Numbered from the stretch's first letter, positions 8,529 to 17,611 are shown. The stretch: DNA of 64,000 bases from Thermohalobaculum sp963721105 (GCA_963721105.1 CAVRHY010000019.1:1-64000); one strand, 5' to 3'. Notes: generated from the sequence alone by a model not told the origin. Translations and numbers: made by a program.

Positions 8529-9839
8529 ATGCAGCTGCTCCAGATTGCCTCCGTCATGATTGTCCTCGCGGCCGCGTTCTCTGCGATCAATGCGCTCACG
8601 CTGCGGCTGCCCTCGGCTATCGGCATTCTTGTCGTCTCGCTGCTCGCGTCCCTCATTGTCCTCGCGGCCGACCTCGCCCTGCCGGCACTTGGCATCATCG
8701 AGACGGTGCGCGCGACTGTAACGGGGATCGAGTTCTCGAACGCGCTGCTCGAGGGCATGCTCGGCCTGCTCTTGTTCGCCGGCGCGCTGCACGTCTCGCT
8801 GGACGAGCTGAAGCGCGAAGCCGTTCCGGTGCTGCTGATGGCGACGCTCGGCGTGGCCATCTCGACGGCCATTGTCGGCACCGCCTTCTCGTGGCTGACG
8901 GGGATGCCTCTGGTCATCGCCCTGGTGTTCGGCGCGCTGATCTCGCCAACCGACCCGGTCGCCGTGCTGGGCGTGCTTCGCGCGGCCAATCTGCGCAAGT
9001 CGCTCGAGACCGTGATCGCCGGCGAAAGCCTGTTCAACGACGGCGTCGGCTATGTCGTCTACCTTGTCCTGCTCGGCATCGCCTTCCCTCTGGCCGGCCA
9101 CGCGTCCGGGCACGGCGGCACCGGGGAGGACGGCTCGATTGCCTTCGACGCCGTCTTCCTGTTCGTGCGCGAGGCGTTCGGCGGCGCCGCGCTGGGCGGC
9201 GTGCTCGGCTGGGGCGTCTTCCGCGTCATGCGCCGGATCGACGACTACCCGGTCGAGGTCCTGCTGACGCTGGCGCTGGCCTTCGGCGGCTACTCGCTGG
9301 CCGTGGCGCTGCATGTCTCGGCGCCGATCATGGCGGTCGTCGCGGGGCTGCTGATCGGCCATGTCGGCAAGCGCGACGGCATGAGCGAGCTGACCCGGCG
9401 CTATGTCGAGGGCTTCTGGATGCTGATCGACGAAATCCTGAACGCCGTCCTGTTCCTGATGATCGGGGTCGAGGTCTTCGCGATCGCCTTCACCGGCGAC
9501 ATGGTGCTGGCCGGCCTCTGCGCGATCGGGCTCTCGCTCGTGGCGCGGCTCGCCTCGGTGGCGATCCCGGTGCTGATCCTGCGTCCGTTCCAGCGCATCG
9601 GCAACGACGTCATCCCGGTGATGACCTGGGGCGGGCTGAAGGGCGGCATCTCGATCGCGTTGGCGCTGGCCCTGCCCGCCGACGAGTGGAAGTCGCTGAT
9701 TCTGACAGCGACCTACATCGTTGTCATCTTCTCGATCATCGTGCAGGGCCTGACCGTCACCCGCGTCGCCGCCTGGTTCGCCACCCGCGCGGGCATCGCC
9801 CCCGCGCCCGGCGAGGCGGCGCTCGCCGACCATCACTGA
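8529..9839 (+). CDS. Na+/H+ antiporter, CPA1/NhaP type
   Basis: The 436-residue membrane protein has about 12-13 hydrophobic helices. Family motifs are clear: SPTDPVAVLGVLRAANL in the fourth-fifth helix region, the ion-binding pair within AGESLFNDGVGYVVYLVLLG, and MTWGGLKGGISIALALALP near residue 370, typical of NhaP-type sodium/proton antiporters. It would exchange external protons for internal Na+ (or K+/Li+) across the inner membrane. I chose the ATG at 8529 because GGAGGAAAGGG lies 7-10 bases upstream and the first helix then starts properly; a longer in-frame extension upstream has no features. It is followed after 11 bases by a CDF transporter, so the two are probably co-transcribed. 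Confidence 0.92.
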   Translation: MQLLQIASVMIVLAAAFSAINALTLRLPSAIGILVVSLLASLIVLAADLALPALGIIETVRATVTGIEFSNALLEGMLGLLLFAGALHVSLDELKREAVPVLLMATLGVAISTAIVGTAFSWLTGMPLVIALVFGALISPTDPVAVLGVLRAANLRKSLETVIAGESLFNDGVGYVVYLVLLGIAFPLAGHASGHGGTGEDGSIAFDAVFLFVREAFGGAALGGVLGWGVFRVMRRIDDYPVEVLLTLALAFGGYSLAVALHVSAPIMAVVAGLLIGHVGKRDGMSELTRRYVEGFWMLIDEILNAVLFLMIGVEVFAIAFTGDMVLAGLCAIGLSLVARLASVAIPVLILRPFQRIGNDVIPVMTWGGLKGGISIALALALPADEWKSLILTATYIVVIFSIIVQGLTVTRVAAWFATRAGIAPAPGEAALADHH

Positions 9840-9850
9840 GAGGAGACCAC

Positions 9851-10804
9851 ATGGCAGCCCAGGGTGGATCGAAAGTCGTCATCTACGCCGCACTCGCCGG
9901 CAATGCCGGGATAGCCGTGACCAAGTTCGGCGCGGCCTTCTACACGGGGTCGTCGGCCATGCTGTCCGAGGCCGTCCACTCCTGTGTCGATACGGGCAAC
10001 CAAGGCCTGCTGCTGATGGGCATCGCCCGCTCGAAGCGGCCGCCCGACCGCGAGCACCCGTTCGGCTATGGCATGGAGATCTACTTCTGGGCCTTCATCG
10101 TCGCCATCCTGATCTTCGGCCTGGGCGCCGGCGTCTCGATCTACGAGGGGCTGCGCCAATTGGCCAATCCGGAGCCGGTAGAGAGCTACACGGCCGCATA
10201 CATCGTGCTGGGCGTCGCGCTGGTCTTCGAGGGTGCCGCCTGGACCGTCGCCTTCCGCGAGGTGAACCGCGCGCGAGGCAACCGCAGCCTGTTCCAGGCG
10301 GTGCGACGGTCGAAGGACCCGACGGTGTTCACCGTGCTTTTCGAGGACAGCGCCGCGATCCTGGGTCTCGTGGTCGCCTTCGTCGGATTGCTGGCATCCG
10401 AGTTCCTGGGCATCGTCTGGGCCGACGGCGCGGCCTCGATCGGCATCGGCGTCATCCTGGCGCTGACGGCGCTGGGCCTCGCCTACGAGACGAAAAGCCT
10501 GCTGACCGGCGAGGCGGCCGCGCCCGCCATCGTCGAGGAAATCCGCCGCATGGCGCTGGAGGAGCCATCCGTGCGGGCCATCAACGAGTTCCGCAGCATG
10601 CATTTCGGCCCCGAAGACATCCTCGCGAACATCAGCCTGGATTTCGAGGACCGGTCGAATCTGGCCGAGGTCGAGCACACGGTCGCGCGGCTGGAGCGCC
10701 GCATTAAGGAGCGCTTTCCCGAGGTCACCAATGTCTTCGTCGAGGTGCAGGCAAGCGAGCATCACCGCCGCACCGCCGCGCCGGCATCCCCCGCCGCCGG
10801 ATAG
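9851..10804 (+). CDS. Cation diffusion facilitator (CDF) family metal transporter
   Basis: The 317-residue protein has about six membrane helices and a cytoplasmic C-terminal domain. The helix-2 metal site is seen in SSAMLSEAVHSCVDTGNQG (His and Asp two turns apart) and the helix-5 site in VLFEDSAAILGLVVAFVG. REHPFGYGMEIYFWA is the conserved loop. The C-terminal ferredoxin-like part runs from about residue 220 (IVEEIRRMALEEPSVRAINE). CDF proteins export Zn2+, Co2+, Mn2+ or Fe2+ in exchange for H+; the metal is not decidable here. It begins 11 bases after the antiporter gene with AGGAG as ribosome-binding site, so an operon coupling pH/Na+ and metal export is likely. The His/Ala tail is unremarkable. 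Confidence 0.9.
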   Translation: MAAQGGSKVVIYAALAGNAGIAVTKFGAAFYTGSSAMLSEAVHSCVDTGNQGLLLMGIARSKRPPDREHPFGYGMEIYFWAFIVAILIFGLGAGVSIYEGLRQLANPEPVESYTAAYIVLGVALVFEGAAWTVAFREVNRARGNRSLFQAVRRSKDPTVFTVLFEDSAAILGLVVAFVGLLASEFLGIVWADGAASIGIGVILALTALGLAYETKSLLTGEAAAPAIVEEIRRMALEEPSVRAINEFRSMHFGPEDILANISLDFEDRSNLAEVEHTVARLERRIKERFPEVTNVFVEVQASEHHRRTAAPASPAAG

Positions 10805-10827
10805 ACCCGTTGGCCCTGCCCGTGGAA

Positions 10828-10845
10828 CTGTCACAAATCCTACAT
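10828..10845 (+). promoter_or_regulatory. Pho box upstream of pstS
   Basis: CTGTCACAAATCCTACAT fits the PhoB-binding pattern of two 7-base half-sites (consensus CTGTCAT) separated by four A/T-rich bases. It lies about 200 bases before the pstS start, in front of an operon that itself encodes PhoB. This implies induction by phosphate starvation. Confidence 0.7.
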
Positions 10846-11046
10846 CGTTTCGTCCGGAAAACGTGGCCCGGCACGGCTATCAGAGCCCTGCCTGCCAGAC
10901 GGCACGGACGGCGCTGACCAGACGCGGCGCCGCCCGAGCGGAGAGGGGACCCGGGATCCGCCGGCGAGCCGCCGCGCCCCGGGCAGGACAGGCGGGGGCG
11001 CCCTGTCGCGTTCGCCCGGATGCACCGCAACCGACGGAGAGACACC

Positions 11047-12087
11047 GTGAAGATCCACTCCACCGCCGCCATCACCGCCCTCGCCGCATTCGCGATGGCC
11101 GGCAGCGCCGCCGCCCGCGACCAGATCCAGATCGCCGGCTCGTCGACCGTGCTGCCCTACGCCACGATCGTCGCAGAGGCGTTTGGCGAGAATTTTTCGT
11201 TCCCGACCCCGGTTGTCGAATTGGGCGGCTCGTCGGCCGGCCTCAAGAAGTTCTGCGAGGGCGTCGGCGAGAACACGATCGACATCGCCGACGCCTCGCG
11301 GAAGATCAAGGATAGCGAACTCAAGACCTGCGCCGCCAACGGCGTCAAGGACATCGTCGAGGTCCGCATCGGCTATGACGGCATCGTCTTCGCCTCGGAT
11401 CGCAATGGCGCGACCTACGCCTTCACCCCGGCCGATTGGTACAAAGCGCTCGCCGCCGAGTTGCCGAAGGACGGCAAGATGGTCGCCAACCCGAACAAGA
11501 CCTGGAAAGACGTCAACTCGGACTTCCCGGCCGTCGACATCACGGCGTACATTCCGGGCACCAAGCACGGAACGCGCGAGGTCTTTGAGGAAAAGGTGAT
11601 CAAGGCCGGCTGCAAGGACTCGGGCGCGCTCGAGCAGATCATGCAGGTCCAGGGCGTCGACGAGAAGGCCGCCGAGGCGGCGTGCATGAAGCTGCGTACC
11701 GACGGCGTCGCGGTCGACATCGACGGCGACTACACCGAAACGCTGTCACGCATCGGCTCGAACCCCAAGGGCATCGGCGTCTTCGGCCTGTCGTTCTACG
11801 AGAACAACACCGACAAGCTGCAGGTCGCGACGATGGGCGGCGTCAGCCCCTCGCAGGAAACGATCGCCTCGGGCGAGTACCCCGTCTCGCGCCCGCTCTA
11901 CTTCTACATCAAGAAGGCGCATATCGGCGTTATCCCGGGCCTCAAGGAATATGCGGCGTTCTTCGTCTCGGACGCGATCGCCGGCCCCGGCGGCCCGTTG
12001 GCCAACTACGGCCTGGTCCCGGACCCCGAACTCTCGAAGGTTCAGGAGACCGTCGAGCAGGAACAGCCGATGGACCTGACCAACTGA
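11047..12087 (+). CDS. pstS: Phosphate ABC transporter, periplasmic phosphate-binding protein
   Basis: The 346-residue protein starts at a GTG preceded by GGAGAG. It has a Sec signal peptide, MKIHSTAAITALAAFAMAG with cleavage after SAAA. Phosphate-contact loops are visible: IAGSSTVLPYA near the mature N-terminus, GGSSAGLKKFCEGVGENTID near residue 61 and GTKHGTREVFEE near residue 171. PstS captures phosphate in the periplasm and hands it to PstCA. It leads the pstSCAB-phoU-phoB operon behind a Pho box. An upstream in-frame ATG at 11020 would add basic residues before the signal and is less likely. Confidence 0.95.
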   Translation: MKIHSTAAITALAAFAMAGSAAARDQIQIAGSSTVLPYATIVAEAFGENFSFPTPVVELGGSSAGLKKFCEGVGENTIDIADASRKIKDSELKTCAANGVKDIVEVRIGYDGIVFASDRNGATYAFTPADWYKALAAELPKDGKMVANPNKTWKDVNSDFPAVDITAYIPGTKHGTREVFEEKVIKAGCKDSGALEQIMQVQGVDEKAAEAACMKLRTDGVAVDIDGDYTETLSRIGSNPKGIGVFGLSFYENNTDKLQVATMGGVSPSQETIASGEYPVSRPLYFYIKKAHIGVIPGLKEYAAFFVSDAIAGPGGPLANYGLVPDPELSKVQETVEQEQPMDLTN

Positions 12088-12106
12088 TCGGGCTCCTGTG
12101 GAAACC

Positions 12107-12131
12107 GGGGCGGCCCCACGCGGGCCGCCCC
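12107..12131 (+). terminator. Perfect 10-bp hairpin between pstS and pstC
   Basis: GGGGCGGCCC (12107-12116) pairs with GGGCCGCCCC (12122-12131) around the loop CACGC. There is no U-run, so partial termination or 3'-end protection of the pstS message is more likely than full termination. Such an element would let PstS be made in excess over the membrane subunits. Confidence 0.6.
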
Positions 12132-12187
12132 TTGCTGGTCTGCGGGCCGGTGACACTGACGAGAAGCGGACGACGGGGGATGCCGCA

Positions 12188-13648
12188 ATGAACGCGCTCT
12201 GGCTGGCGGCCGTCGTCGTCGTGCTCGCCCTGCTTTCCTTCGTCGTCGCGATCCACCGAGCGCGGGCCGCGGTCGCAGGCGACACGCGCCGCCTGCACTC
12301 GCGGCTGCCCTATTACGGCGCGAACGCGTTCCTGTTCACCGCGGTCGCGCCGCTCCTGCTCGCCGCCCTCTGGATGATCGCACAGCCGCGCGTGATCGAG
12401 ACGCTGATCGCGGAAAGCCTCTCCCCCGCGCTCGTCGAAGACTCCCAGGCACGCAGCCTGGCGATGAGCGACGTCCGCCGCGTCGCCGAAGGGCTCGACA
12501 CCGCCGTCGCCCAGGGCGCGATGACGGCCCGCGAGGCGCGCGATCTCGACACCGGCACGTCGGACATCCGCGCCCGGCTGGGCGAGGTCGGCGTCGCGCT
12601 CGGCGCCGAGGTCCGCCCCGAGGTCCTGGCGGCCGCGAACGACTACCGCGCCTGGGCCCGCACCGGCCGCTGGGCGATGACGGCCGCCGTCCTATTGCTG
12701 GCGCTGGCCGGCTTCGCCGTGGCGCAGCGCTCCACCCGCCCGGCGATGCGCGCCCGCAACCGCGTCGAGCGCTCGGTCGTCGTCCTGCTGATCGGCGCCT
12801 CGACGATCGCCATCCTGACGACGGCCGGCATCGTCGCCTCGATGCTGTTCGAGACGATCAACTTCTTCAGCCAGTACCCGGCGGTCGACTTCTTCTTCGG
12901 CCTGACCTGGAGCCCCGCCTTCCAGGGCCGCAGCCAGCTCGGCATCATCCCGCTGGTCTGGGGCACCGCCTACATCTCGCTGGTGGCGCTGACGGTTGCC
13001 GTGCCGATCGGCCTCTACGCCGCGATCTACATGGCGGAGTACGCCACACCCCGCATTCGCTCGCTGGTCAAGCCGCTGCTCGAGGTGCTGGCCGGCATCC
13101 CGACCATCGTCTACGGCCTGTTCGCCCTGATTACCGTCGGCCCGATCCTGCGCGACTACTTCGCCGCGCCGCTCGGGCTGGCGCAGAGCGGATCGAGCGT
13201 GATGACCGCCGGGCTGGTCATGGGCGTCATGCTGATTCCCTTCGTCTCGTCGCTGTCGGACGACATCATCACCGCCGTCCCGCGGTCATTGCGCGAGGGC
13301 TCGCTCGGCCTCGGGGCGACGCAGTCCGAGACGATCCGCCGAGTCGTCCTGCCGGCCGCCCTGCCCGGCATCGTCGGCGCCGTGCTGCTCGCGACGTCGC
13401 GCGCAATCGGCGAGACGATGATCGTCGTTCTGGGCGCCGGCGCCGCGGCACAGATGGGCCTGAACCCGTTCGAGGCGATGACGACGATCACCGTCAAGAT
13501 CGTCAGCCAGCTGACCGGCGACACCGACTTCAACTCGCCCGAAACGCTGGTAGCCTTCGCGCTGGGCCTGACGCTATTCGTCGCGACGCTCTGCCTCAAC
13601 GTGCTGGCCCAGTGGATCGTCCGCCGCTTCCGGGAGCAATACGAATGA
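12188..13648 (+). CDS. pstC: Phosphate ABC transporter permease PstC
   Basis: The 486-residue inner-membrane permease is longer than the E. coli type (about 320). An N-terminal extension of about 190 residues has three hydrophobic helices and a helical soluble segment between them (about 70-155, rich in Arg/Asp/Glu). The core BPD_transp_1 domain occupies the C-terminal half: GTAYISLVALTVAVPIGLYA, EVLAGIPTIVYGLFALITVG and the EAA-type loop LREGSLGLGATQSETIRRVV, with LPAALPGIVGAVLLATSRAI. Together with PstA it forms the phosphate channel. Extended PstC proteins are common in alphaproteobacteria. It overlaps pstA by four bases (ATGA). Confidence 0.93.
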   Translation: MNALWLAAVVVVLALLSFVVAIHRARAAVAGDTRRLHSRLPYYGANAFLFTAVAPLLLAALWMIAQPRVIETLIAESLSPALVEDSQARSLAMSDVRRVAEGLDTAVAQGAMTAREARDLDTGTSDIRARLGEVGVALGAEVRPEVLAAANDYRAWARTGRWAMTAAVLLLALAGFAVAQRSTRPAMRARNRVERSVVVLLIGASTIAILTTAGIVASMLFETINFFSQYPAVDFFFGLTWSPAFQGRSQLGIIPLVWGTAYISLVALTVAVPIGLYAAIYMAEYATPRIRSLVKPLLEVLAGIPTIVYGLFALITVGPILRDYFAAPLGLAQSGSSVMTAGLVMGVMLIPFVSSLSDDIITAVPRSLREGSLGLGATQSETIRRVVLPAALPGIVGAVLLATSRAIGETMIVVLGAGAAAQMGLNPFEAMTTITVKIVSQLTGDTDFNSPETLVAFALGLTLFVATLCLNVLAQWIVRRFREQYE

Positions 13649-15009
13649 GCGCCGCCGAGTTCGCCCCCGGTGTGACCGATGCCACCGCAGCGGACGGCCG
13701 GCGCCGCGTGTCGCTGCGCCAGGAGACGCCGATGGCGCGCCGTCGGCGCCGGGCCGAGAAGCGCTTCCGGCTCTACGGCATCTCGGCGATCATCATCTCG
13801 ATCGTCTTTCTCTTCGTGCTGCTCGCCTCGATCCTCGGCACCGGCCTGTCGGCCTTCTGGCAGACCTACCTGACCGTCCCGGTGCAGCTCGACGCCGCCG
13901 CGCTCGACCCCAAGGGCCATCGCGACCCGGCCGAGATGCAGGCCGTCACGACCTTCTCATACGGCCCCCTGATCGCCAAGGCGCTGGCCGCGCGGATCGG
14001 CGAGCTCGGGCTGGAAGGCGTCGACCCCAAGCAGGTCGCCGGCATGATCTCGAAGAGCGCCGCCGCCGACCTTCGCTGGAAGGTCCTGGCCGACCCGTCG
14101 CTGGTCGGCCAGACGGTCGATCTGGAGATCCTCGCGAATGGCCGGATCGACGGCTACCTCAAGGGCCGGGTGACGATGGAGAGCGCCGGGCGCGACCAGA
14201 AGACCTCGGTCGAGCAACTGGAGCTTGCCGACCGGCTGCACGAGGCGGGGCTGCTCGAGCTCCGGTGGAACTGGGATTTCATCACGGCCCCCGACGCCTC
14301 GGACCAGAGACCCGAGGCAGCCGGCGTCGGGGTCGCGCTCCTCGGCTCTGTCTACATGATGCTGATCGTGCTGGTGCTGGCACTCCCCATAGGGGTCGCG
14401 GCCTCGATCTATCTCGAGGAATTCGCGCCGCGAAACTGGTTCACCGACATCATCGAGGTCAATATCAACAACCTCGCCGCGGTTCCGTCGATCGTCTTTG
14501 GCATCCTTGGGCTCGCCATCTTCATCAACTTTGCCGGGCTGCCGCAATCGACGCCGATCGTCGGCGGGCTGGTCCTGACGCTGCGCACGCTGCCGACCAT
14601 CATCATCGTGGCGAGGGCTGCGCTCCGCGCCGTTCCGCCCTCGATCCGGCAGGCCGCGCTGGGGATCGGCGCGTCGAAGATGCAATCGGTCTTTCACCAC
14701 GTCCTGCCGCTTGCGATGCCGGGCATCCTTACCGGGACGATCATCGGGCTGGCGCAGGCGCTTGGCGAAACCGCACCGCTGCTGCTGATCGGCATGGTCG
14801 CCTTCGTCGTCGACTATCCGGCGGCGCCGCCCGAGGGGTTCTTCGACCCGGCCTCTGCCCTGCCCGTCCAGATCTTCAACTGGACCCAGCGCGCCGACCC
14901 GGGCTTCGTCGAGCGCGCCTCGGGCGCGATCATCGTGCTGCTGGTGGTGCTTTTCGTGATGAACCTGACCGCCATCGTCTTGCGCAAGCGCTTCGAACGC
15001 CGTTGGTAG
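13645..15009 (+). CDS. pstA: Phosphate ABC transporter permease PstA
   Basis: The 454-residue permease begins inside the pstC stop (ATGA), giving translational coupling. An N-terminal cytoplasmic tail rich in Arg (MARRRRRAEKRFRLYG) precedes one helix. Then comes a periplasmic domain of about 150 residues (DUF3333-like; WNWDFITAPDASDQRPEAAG marks its end). The permease core starts near residue 230 and carries NINNLAAVPSIVFGILGLAI and IRQAALGIGASKMQSVFHHV, the EAA-type coupling loop for PstB. It pairs with PstC in the inner membrane to import phosphate. Confidence 0.93.
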   Translation: MSAAEFAPGVTDATAADGRRRVSLRQETPMARRRRRAEKRFRLYGISAIIISIVFLFVLLASILGTGLSAFWQTYLTVPVQLDAAALDPKGHRDPAEMQAVTTFSYGPLIAKALAARIGELGLEGVDPKQVAGMISKSAAADLRWKVLADPSLVGQTVDLEILANGRIDGYLKGRVTMESAGRDQKTSVEQLELADRLHEAGLLELRWNWDFITAPDASDQRPEAAGVGVALLGSVYMMLIVLVLALPIGVAASIYLEEFAPRNWFTDIIEVNINNLAAVPSIVFGILGLAIFINFAGLPQSTPIVGGLVLTLRTLPTIIIVARAALRAVPPSIRQAALGIGASKMQSVFHHVLPLAMPGILTGTIIGLAQALGETAPLLLIGMVAFVVDYPAAPPEGFFDPASALPVQIFNWTQRADPGFVERASGAIIVLLVVLFVMNLTAIVLRKRFERRW

Positions 15010-15023
15010 GGGGAGGAGCTGCG

Positions 15024-15827
15024 ATGGACATGGCGACGATGCAGGAAATCCAGGCGGACCGTCCCCTCGACGAGATCAAGATCTCGGCGCGCGGCGTGAA
15101 CGTCCATTACGGCGATGTGCACGCCATCAAGGATGTCGACGTCGACATCGAGGACCGCACCGTCACCGCCTTAATCGGCCCGTCGGGCTGCGGCAAGTCG
15201 ACCTTCCTGCGCTGCCTCAACCGGATGAACGACATCATCGAGACGGCCCGCGTCACCGGCACGATCCTGCTGGACGGCGAGGACATCTACGACCGCGACG
15301 TCGACCCGGTGCAGCTGCGCGCGCGGGTGGGCATGGTGTTCCAGAAGCCCAACCCCTTCCCGAAGTCGATCTACGAGAACGTCGCCTACGGCCCTCGCAT
15401 CCACGGCCTGTCGCGCAACCGGGCCGAGCTGGACGAGATCGTCGAGACCTCGCTCCGCCGCGCCGCGCTCTGGGACGAGGCGAAGGACCGGCTGGGCCAG
15501 GCCGCCACCGGCCTGTCCGGCGGCCAGCAGCAGCGGCTCTGCATCGCGCGGGCCATCGCGACCTCGCCCGAGGTGCTGCTGATGGACGAGCCGGCCTCGG
15601 CGCTCGACCCGATCGCCACCGCGCAGATCGAGGAGCTGATCGACGAGCTCTGCGAGACCTACTCGGTCGTCATCGTCACGCACTCGATGCAGCAGGCGGC
15701 GCGCGTCAGCCAGAAGACGGCGTTCTTCCACCTCGGCCAGCTGCTGGAGTTCGGGCCGACCTCGAAGATCTTCACCAACCCCGACCACGAGAAGACGCTG
15801 CAATACATCACCGGCCGGTTCGGCTGA
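15024..15827 (+). CDS. pstB: Phosphate ABC transporter ATP-binding protein PstB
   Basis: The 267-residue ATPase has all ABC motifs: Walker A GPSGCGKSTFLR near residue 53, the Q-loop VFQKPNPFP, signature LSGGQQQRLCIARA, Walker B VLLMDEPASALDP and switch His VIVTHSMQQA. The FQKPNPFP/SIYENV and KTLQYITGRFG ends are specific to the PstB subfamily. It energises phosphate import with PstCA. GGGGGAGGAG lies 7 bases before ATG. It is followed after 12 bases by phoU. Confidence 0.96.
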   Translation: MDMATMQEIQADRPLDEIKISARGVNVHYGDVHAIKDVDVDIEDRTVTALIGPSGCGKSTFLRCLNRMNDIIETARVTGTILLDGEDIYDRDVDPVQLRARVGMVFQKPNPFPKSIYENVAYGPRIHGLSRNRAELDEIVETSLRRAALWDEAKDRLGQAATGLSGGQQQRLCIARAIATSPEVLLMDEPASALDPIATAQIEELIDELCETYSVVIVTHSMQQAARVSQKTAFFHLGQLLEFGPTSKIFTNPDHEKTLQYITGRFG

Positions 15828-15839
15828 GGGGGCGAGAGC

Positions 15840-16553
15840 ATGACCAGCAGGCACATCGTCAGCGCCTTCGACCAGGACCTGCGGACGATCTCGTCGCGCA
15901 TTGCCGAGATGGGGGGGCTGGCCGAGGAGCAGCTGGGCCAGGCGATCGAGGCATTGCAGAACCGCGACTCCGAGCTTGCGAACGGGGTCATCCGCTCGGA
16001 CAAGCGCCTCGACCAGATGGAAATGGACCTCGAGCAGACCGCGGTGCAGGTCATCGCGCTCCGCCAGCCGATGGCCGGCGACCTGCGCGAGATCATCGCC
16101 GCTCTGAAGATCTCGTCGGCGCTCGAGCGCGTCGGCGATCTCGCCAAGAACGTCGCCAAGCGGACGCTGGTGCTGAACCAGAGCGCGCCGCTGCGCGTCG
16201 TGTCGTCGATCACCCGCATGGGCCGGCAGACGCAGGCCCTGATGGCCGAGGCGCTGGACGCCTACACGGCGCGCGATACGGCGCGATCCGTGGCGGTCTG
16301 GAAGCGCGATGTCGAGATCGACGAGATGCACAACTCGATCTTTCGCGAGCTCATAACCTACATGATGGAGGACCCGCGGACGATCGGCCTCTGCTCGCAA
16401 TTGCTGTTTGTCGTCAAGAACTTCGAGCGAATCGGCGACCACACGACCTTCATCGCTGAGATGACCTACTACGCCGTCGAGGGGCGGCCGCTGGGCGACG
16501 ACCGGCCCAAGAGCAACGCCTGGGGCGACTTCGCCGTCAAGGGCGAGAGCTGA
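15840..16553 (+). CDS. phoU: Phosphate signaling complex protein PhoU
   Basis: The 237-residue helical protein has two PhoU repeats. The first covers about 15-105 and includes RQPMAGDLREIIAALKISSA and LERVGDLAKNVAKR. The second covers about 115-215 and includes QLLFVVKNFERIGDHTTFIA. The E/D-xx-x-D metal-site motifs (LERVGD, FERIGD) are intact. PhoU links the PstSCAB transporter to the sensor kinase and keeps the Pho regulon off when phosphate is plentiful. It lies between pstB and phoB in the standard order. Confidence 0.96.
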   Translation: MTSRHIVSAFDQDLRTISSRIAEMGGLAEEQLGQAIEALQNRDSELANGVIRSDKRLDQMEMDLEQTAVQVIALRQPMAGDLREIIAALKISSALERVGDLAKNVAKRTLVLNQSAPLRVVSSITRMGRQTQALMAEALDAYTARDTARSVAVWKRDVEIDEMHNSIFRELITYMMEDPRTIGLCSQLLFVVKNFERIGDHTTFIAEMTYYAVEGRPLGDDRPKSNAWGDFAVKGES

Positions 16554-16566
16554 GGGCGGGACGCGC

Positions 16567-17262
16567 ATGGCCGCACGCATCCTGGTGGTCGAGGACGAGG
16601 AGGCGCTGGCGGCGCTGCTCGACTACAACCTGGGCCGCGAGGGCTTCGCGGTGCGCGTCGTCGGCGATGGCGACGAGGCGATGCTGGCGCTCGAGGAGGA
16701 GGAGCCGGACCTCGTGCTGCTCGACTGGATGCTGCCGGGTCTCTCGGGCATCGAGATCTGCCGGCGCATCCGCGCGAAACCCGAGCTGAGCGACATGCCG
16801 GTCATCATGCTGACGGCGCGCGGCGAGGAGGCCGACCGCATCCGCGGGCTCGACACTGGCGCCGACGACTACCTGACCAAGCCATTCTCGATCCCCGAGC
16901 TGGTCGCCCGCATCCGGGCGCTTTTGCGCCGGGCGCGGCCGGCGGTATCCTCGGAGATGGCGACCTTCGGCGACCTCGTGCTGGACCGCGAGACGCGCCG
17001 CGTCCACCGCGCCAGCCGCGAGGTCCGTCTCGGCCCGACCGAGTTCCGCCTGCTGGAATGCCTGCTGCAGCGCCCGGGCCGAGTCTACAGCCGCGAGCAG
17101 CTGCTGGACCTGGTCTGGGGCCGCGACGTCTATGTCGAGGCGCGCACCGTCGACGTGCATATCGGGCGGCTGCGCAAGGCGCTGAACCTGAGCGGCGAGC
17201 GCGACCCGATCCGCACCGTCCGCGCCGCCGGCTATGCGCTGGACGAGACCTATCGGGGATGA
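16567..17262 (+). CDS. phoB: Phosphate regulon response regulator PhoB
   Basis: The 231-residue OmpR-class regulator has a receiver domain (about 1-120) with acidic pocket VVEDEEALAAL, phospho-acceptor Asp53 in LLDWMLPG and Lys105 in YLTKPFS. The winged-helix DNA-binding domain follows, with GPTEFRLLECLLQRPGRVYS and VDVHIGRLRKALN. It activates genes with Pho boxes, such as the one before pstS. Starting 13 bases after phoU, it closes the operon. No phoR kinase is present within the next genes, so its partner is encoded elsewhere. Confidence 0.93.
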   Translation: MAARILVVEDEEALAALLDYNLGREGFAVRVVGDGDEAMLALEEEEPDLVLLDWMLPGLSGIEICRRIRAKPELSDMPVIMLTARGEEADRIRGLDTGADDYLTKPFSIPELVARIRALLRRARPAVSSEMATFGDLVLDRETRRVHRASREVRLGPTEFRLLECLLQRPGRVYSREQLLDLVWGRDVYVEARTVDVHIGRLRKALNLSGERDPIRTVRAAGYALDETYRG

Positions 17263-17611
17263 CCGGGTCGTGGGCCGACCGGCCGGCTGCGGTGGCGGTC
17301 ATTTACGAAATCCGTGCGGCAATCCGTTCGACAATGAGTTCGGTAACGCTTTCGGTTATGTTGCGTGGAGCAATGCCCGCCGACATCTCGCCGAACCGGG
17401 CAAACCGCCCGGCAGAGGAGAGTCTTGCAAGAGAATTCCTGCCGTCCGGGCTGCCGTCAGGGCGGGCTGCACGCCCCGCGCGGGCATCGGCGCATTTCGG
17501 AGAGGATTTCCCCCGAACCCTTCGGTGAGATCCGGTCGCCCTGCCGGTGACGCCCGACGGTTGCGCGCGGCCCCCGCGTTGCATAGGTCGACGGGAAACC
17601 GGGAGGCTCCG
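17263..17611. other. Intergenic region after phoB
   Basis: This 349-base gap has a locally lower-GC patch around 17300-17370, which may carry the promoter of the M48 protease gene. No hairpin with a U-run and no convincing gene is seen. Confidence 0.35.

Noticed and set aside
8499..9836. A minus-strand frame of about 445 codons opposite the NhaP-type antiporter gene
   Set aside because: Gln/Asp/Arg-rich with no domain; the plus strand has ion-binding motifs and a strong ribosome-binding site.
15171..16580. A minus-strand frame of about 469 codons across pstB and phoU
   Set aside because: Shadow of two textbook genes in a conserved operon.
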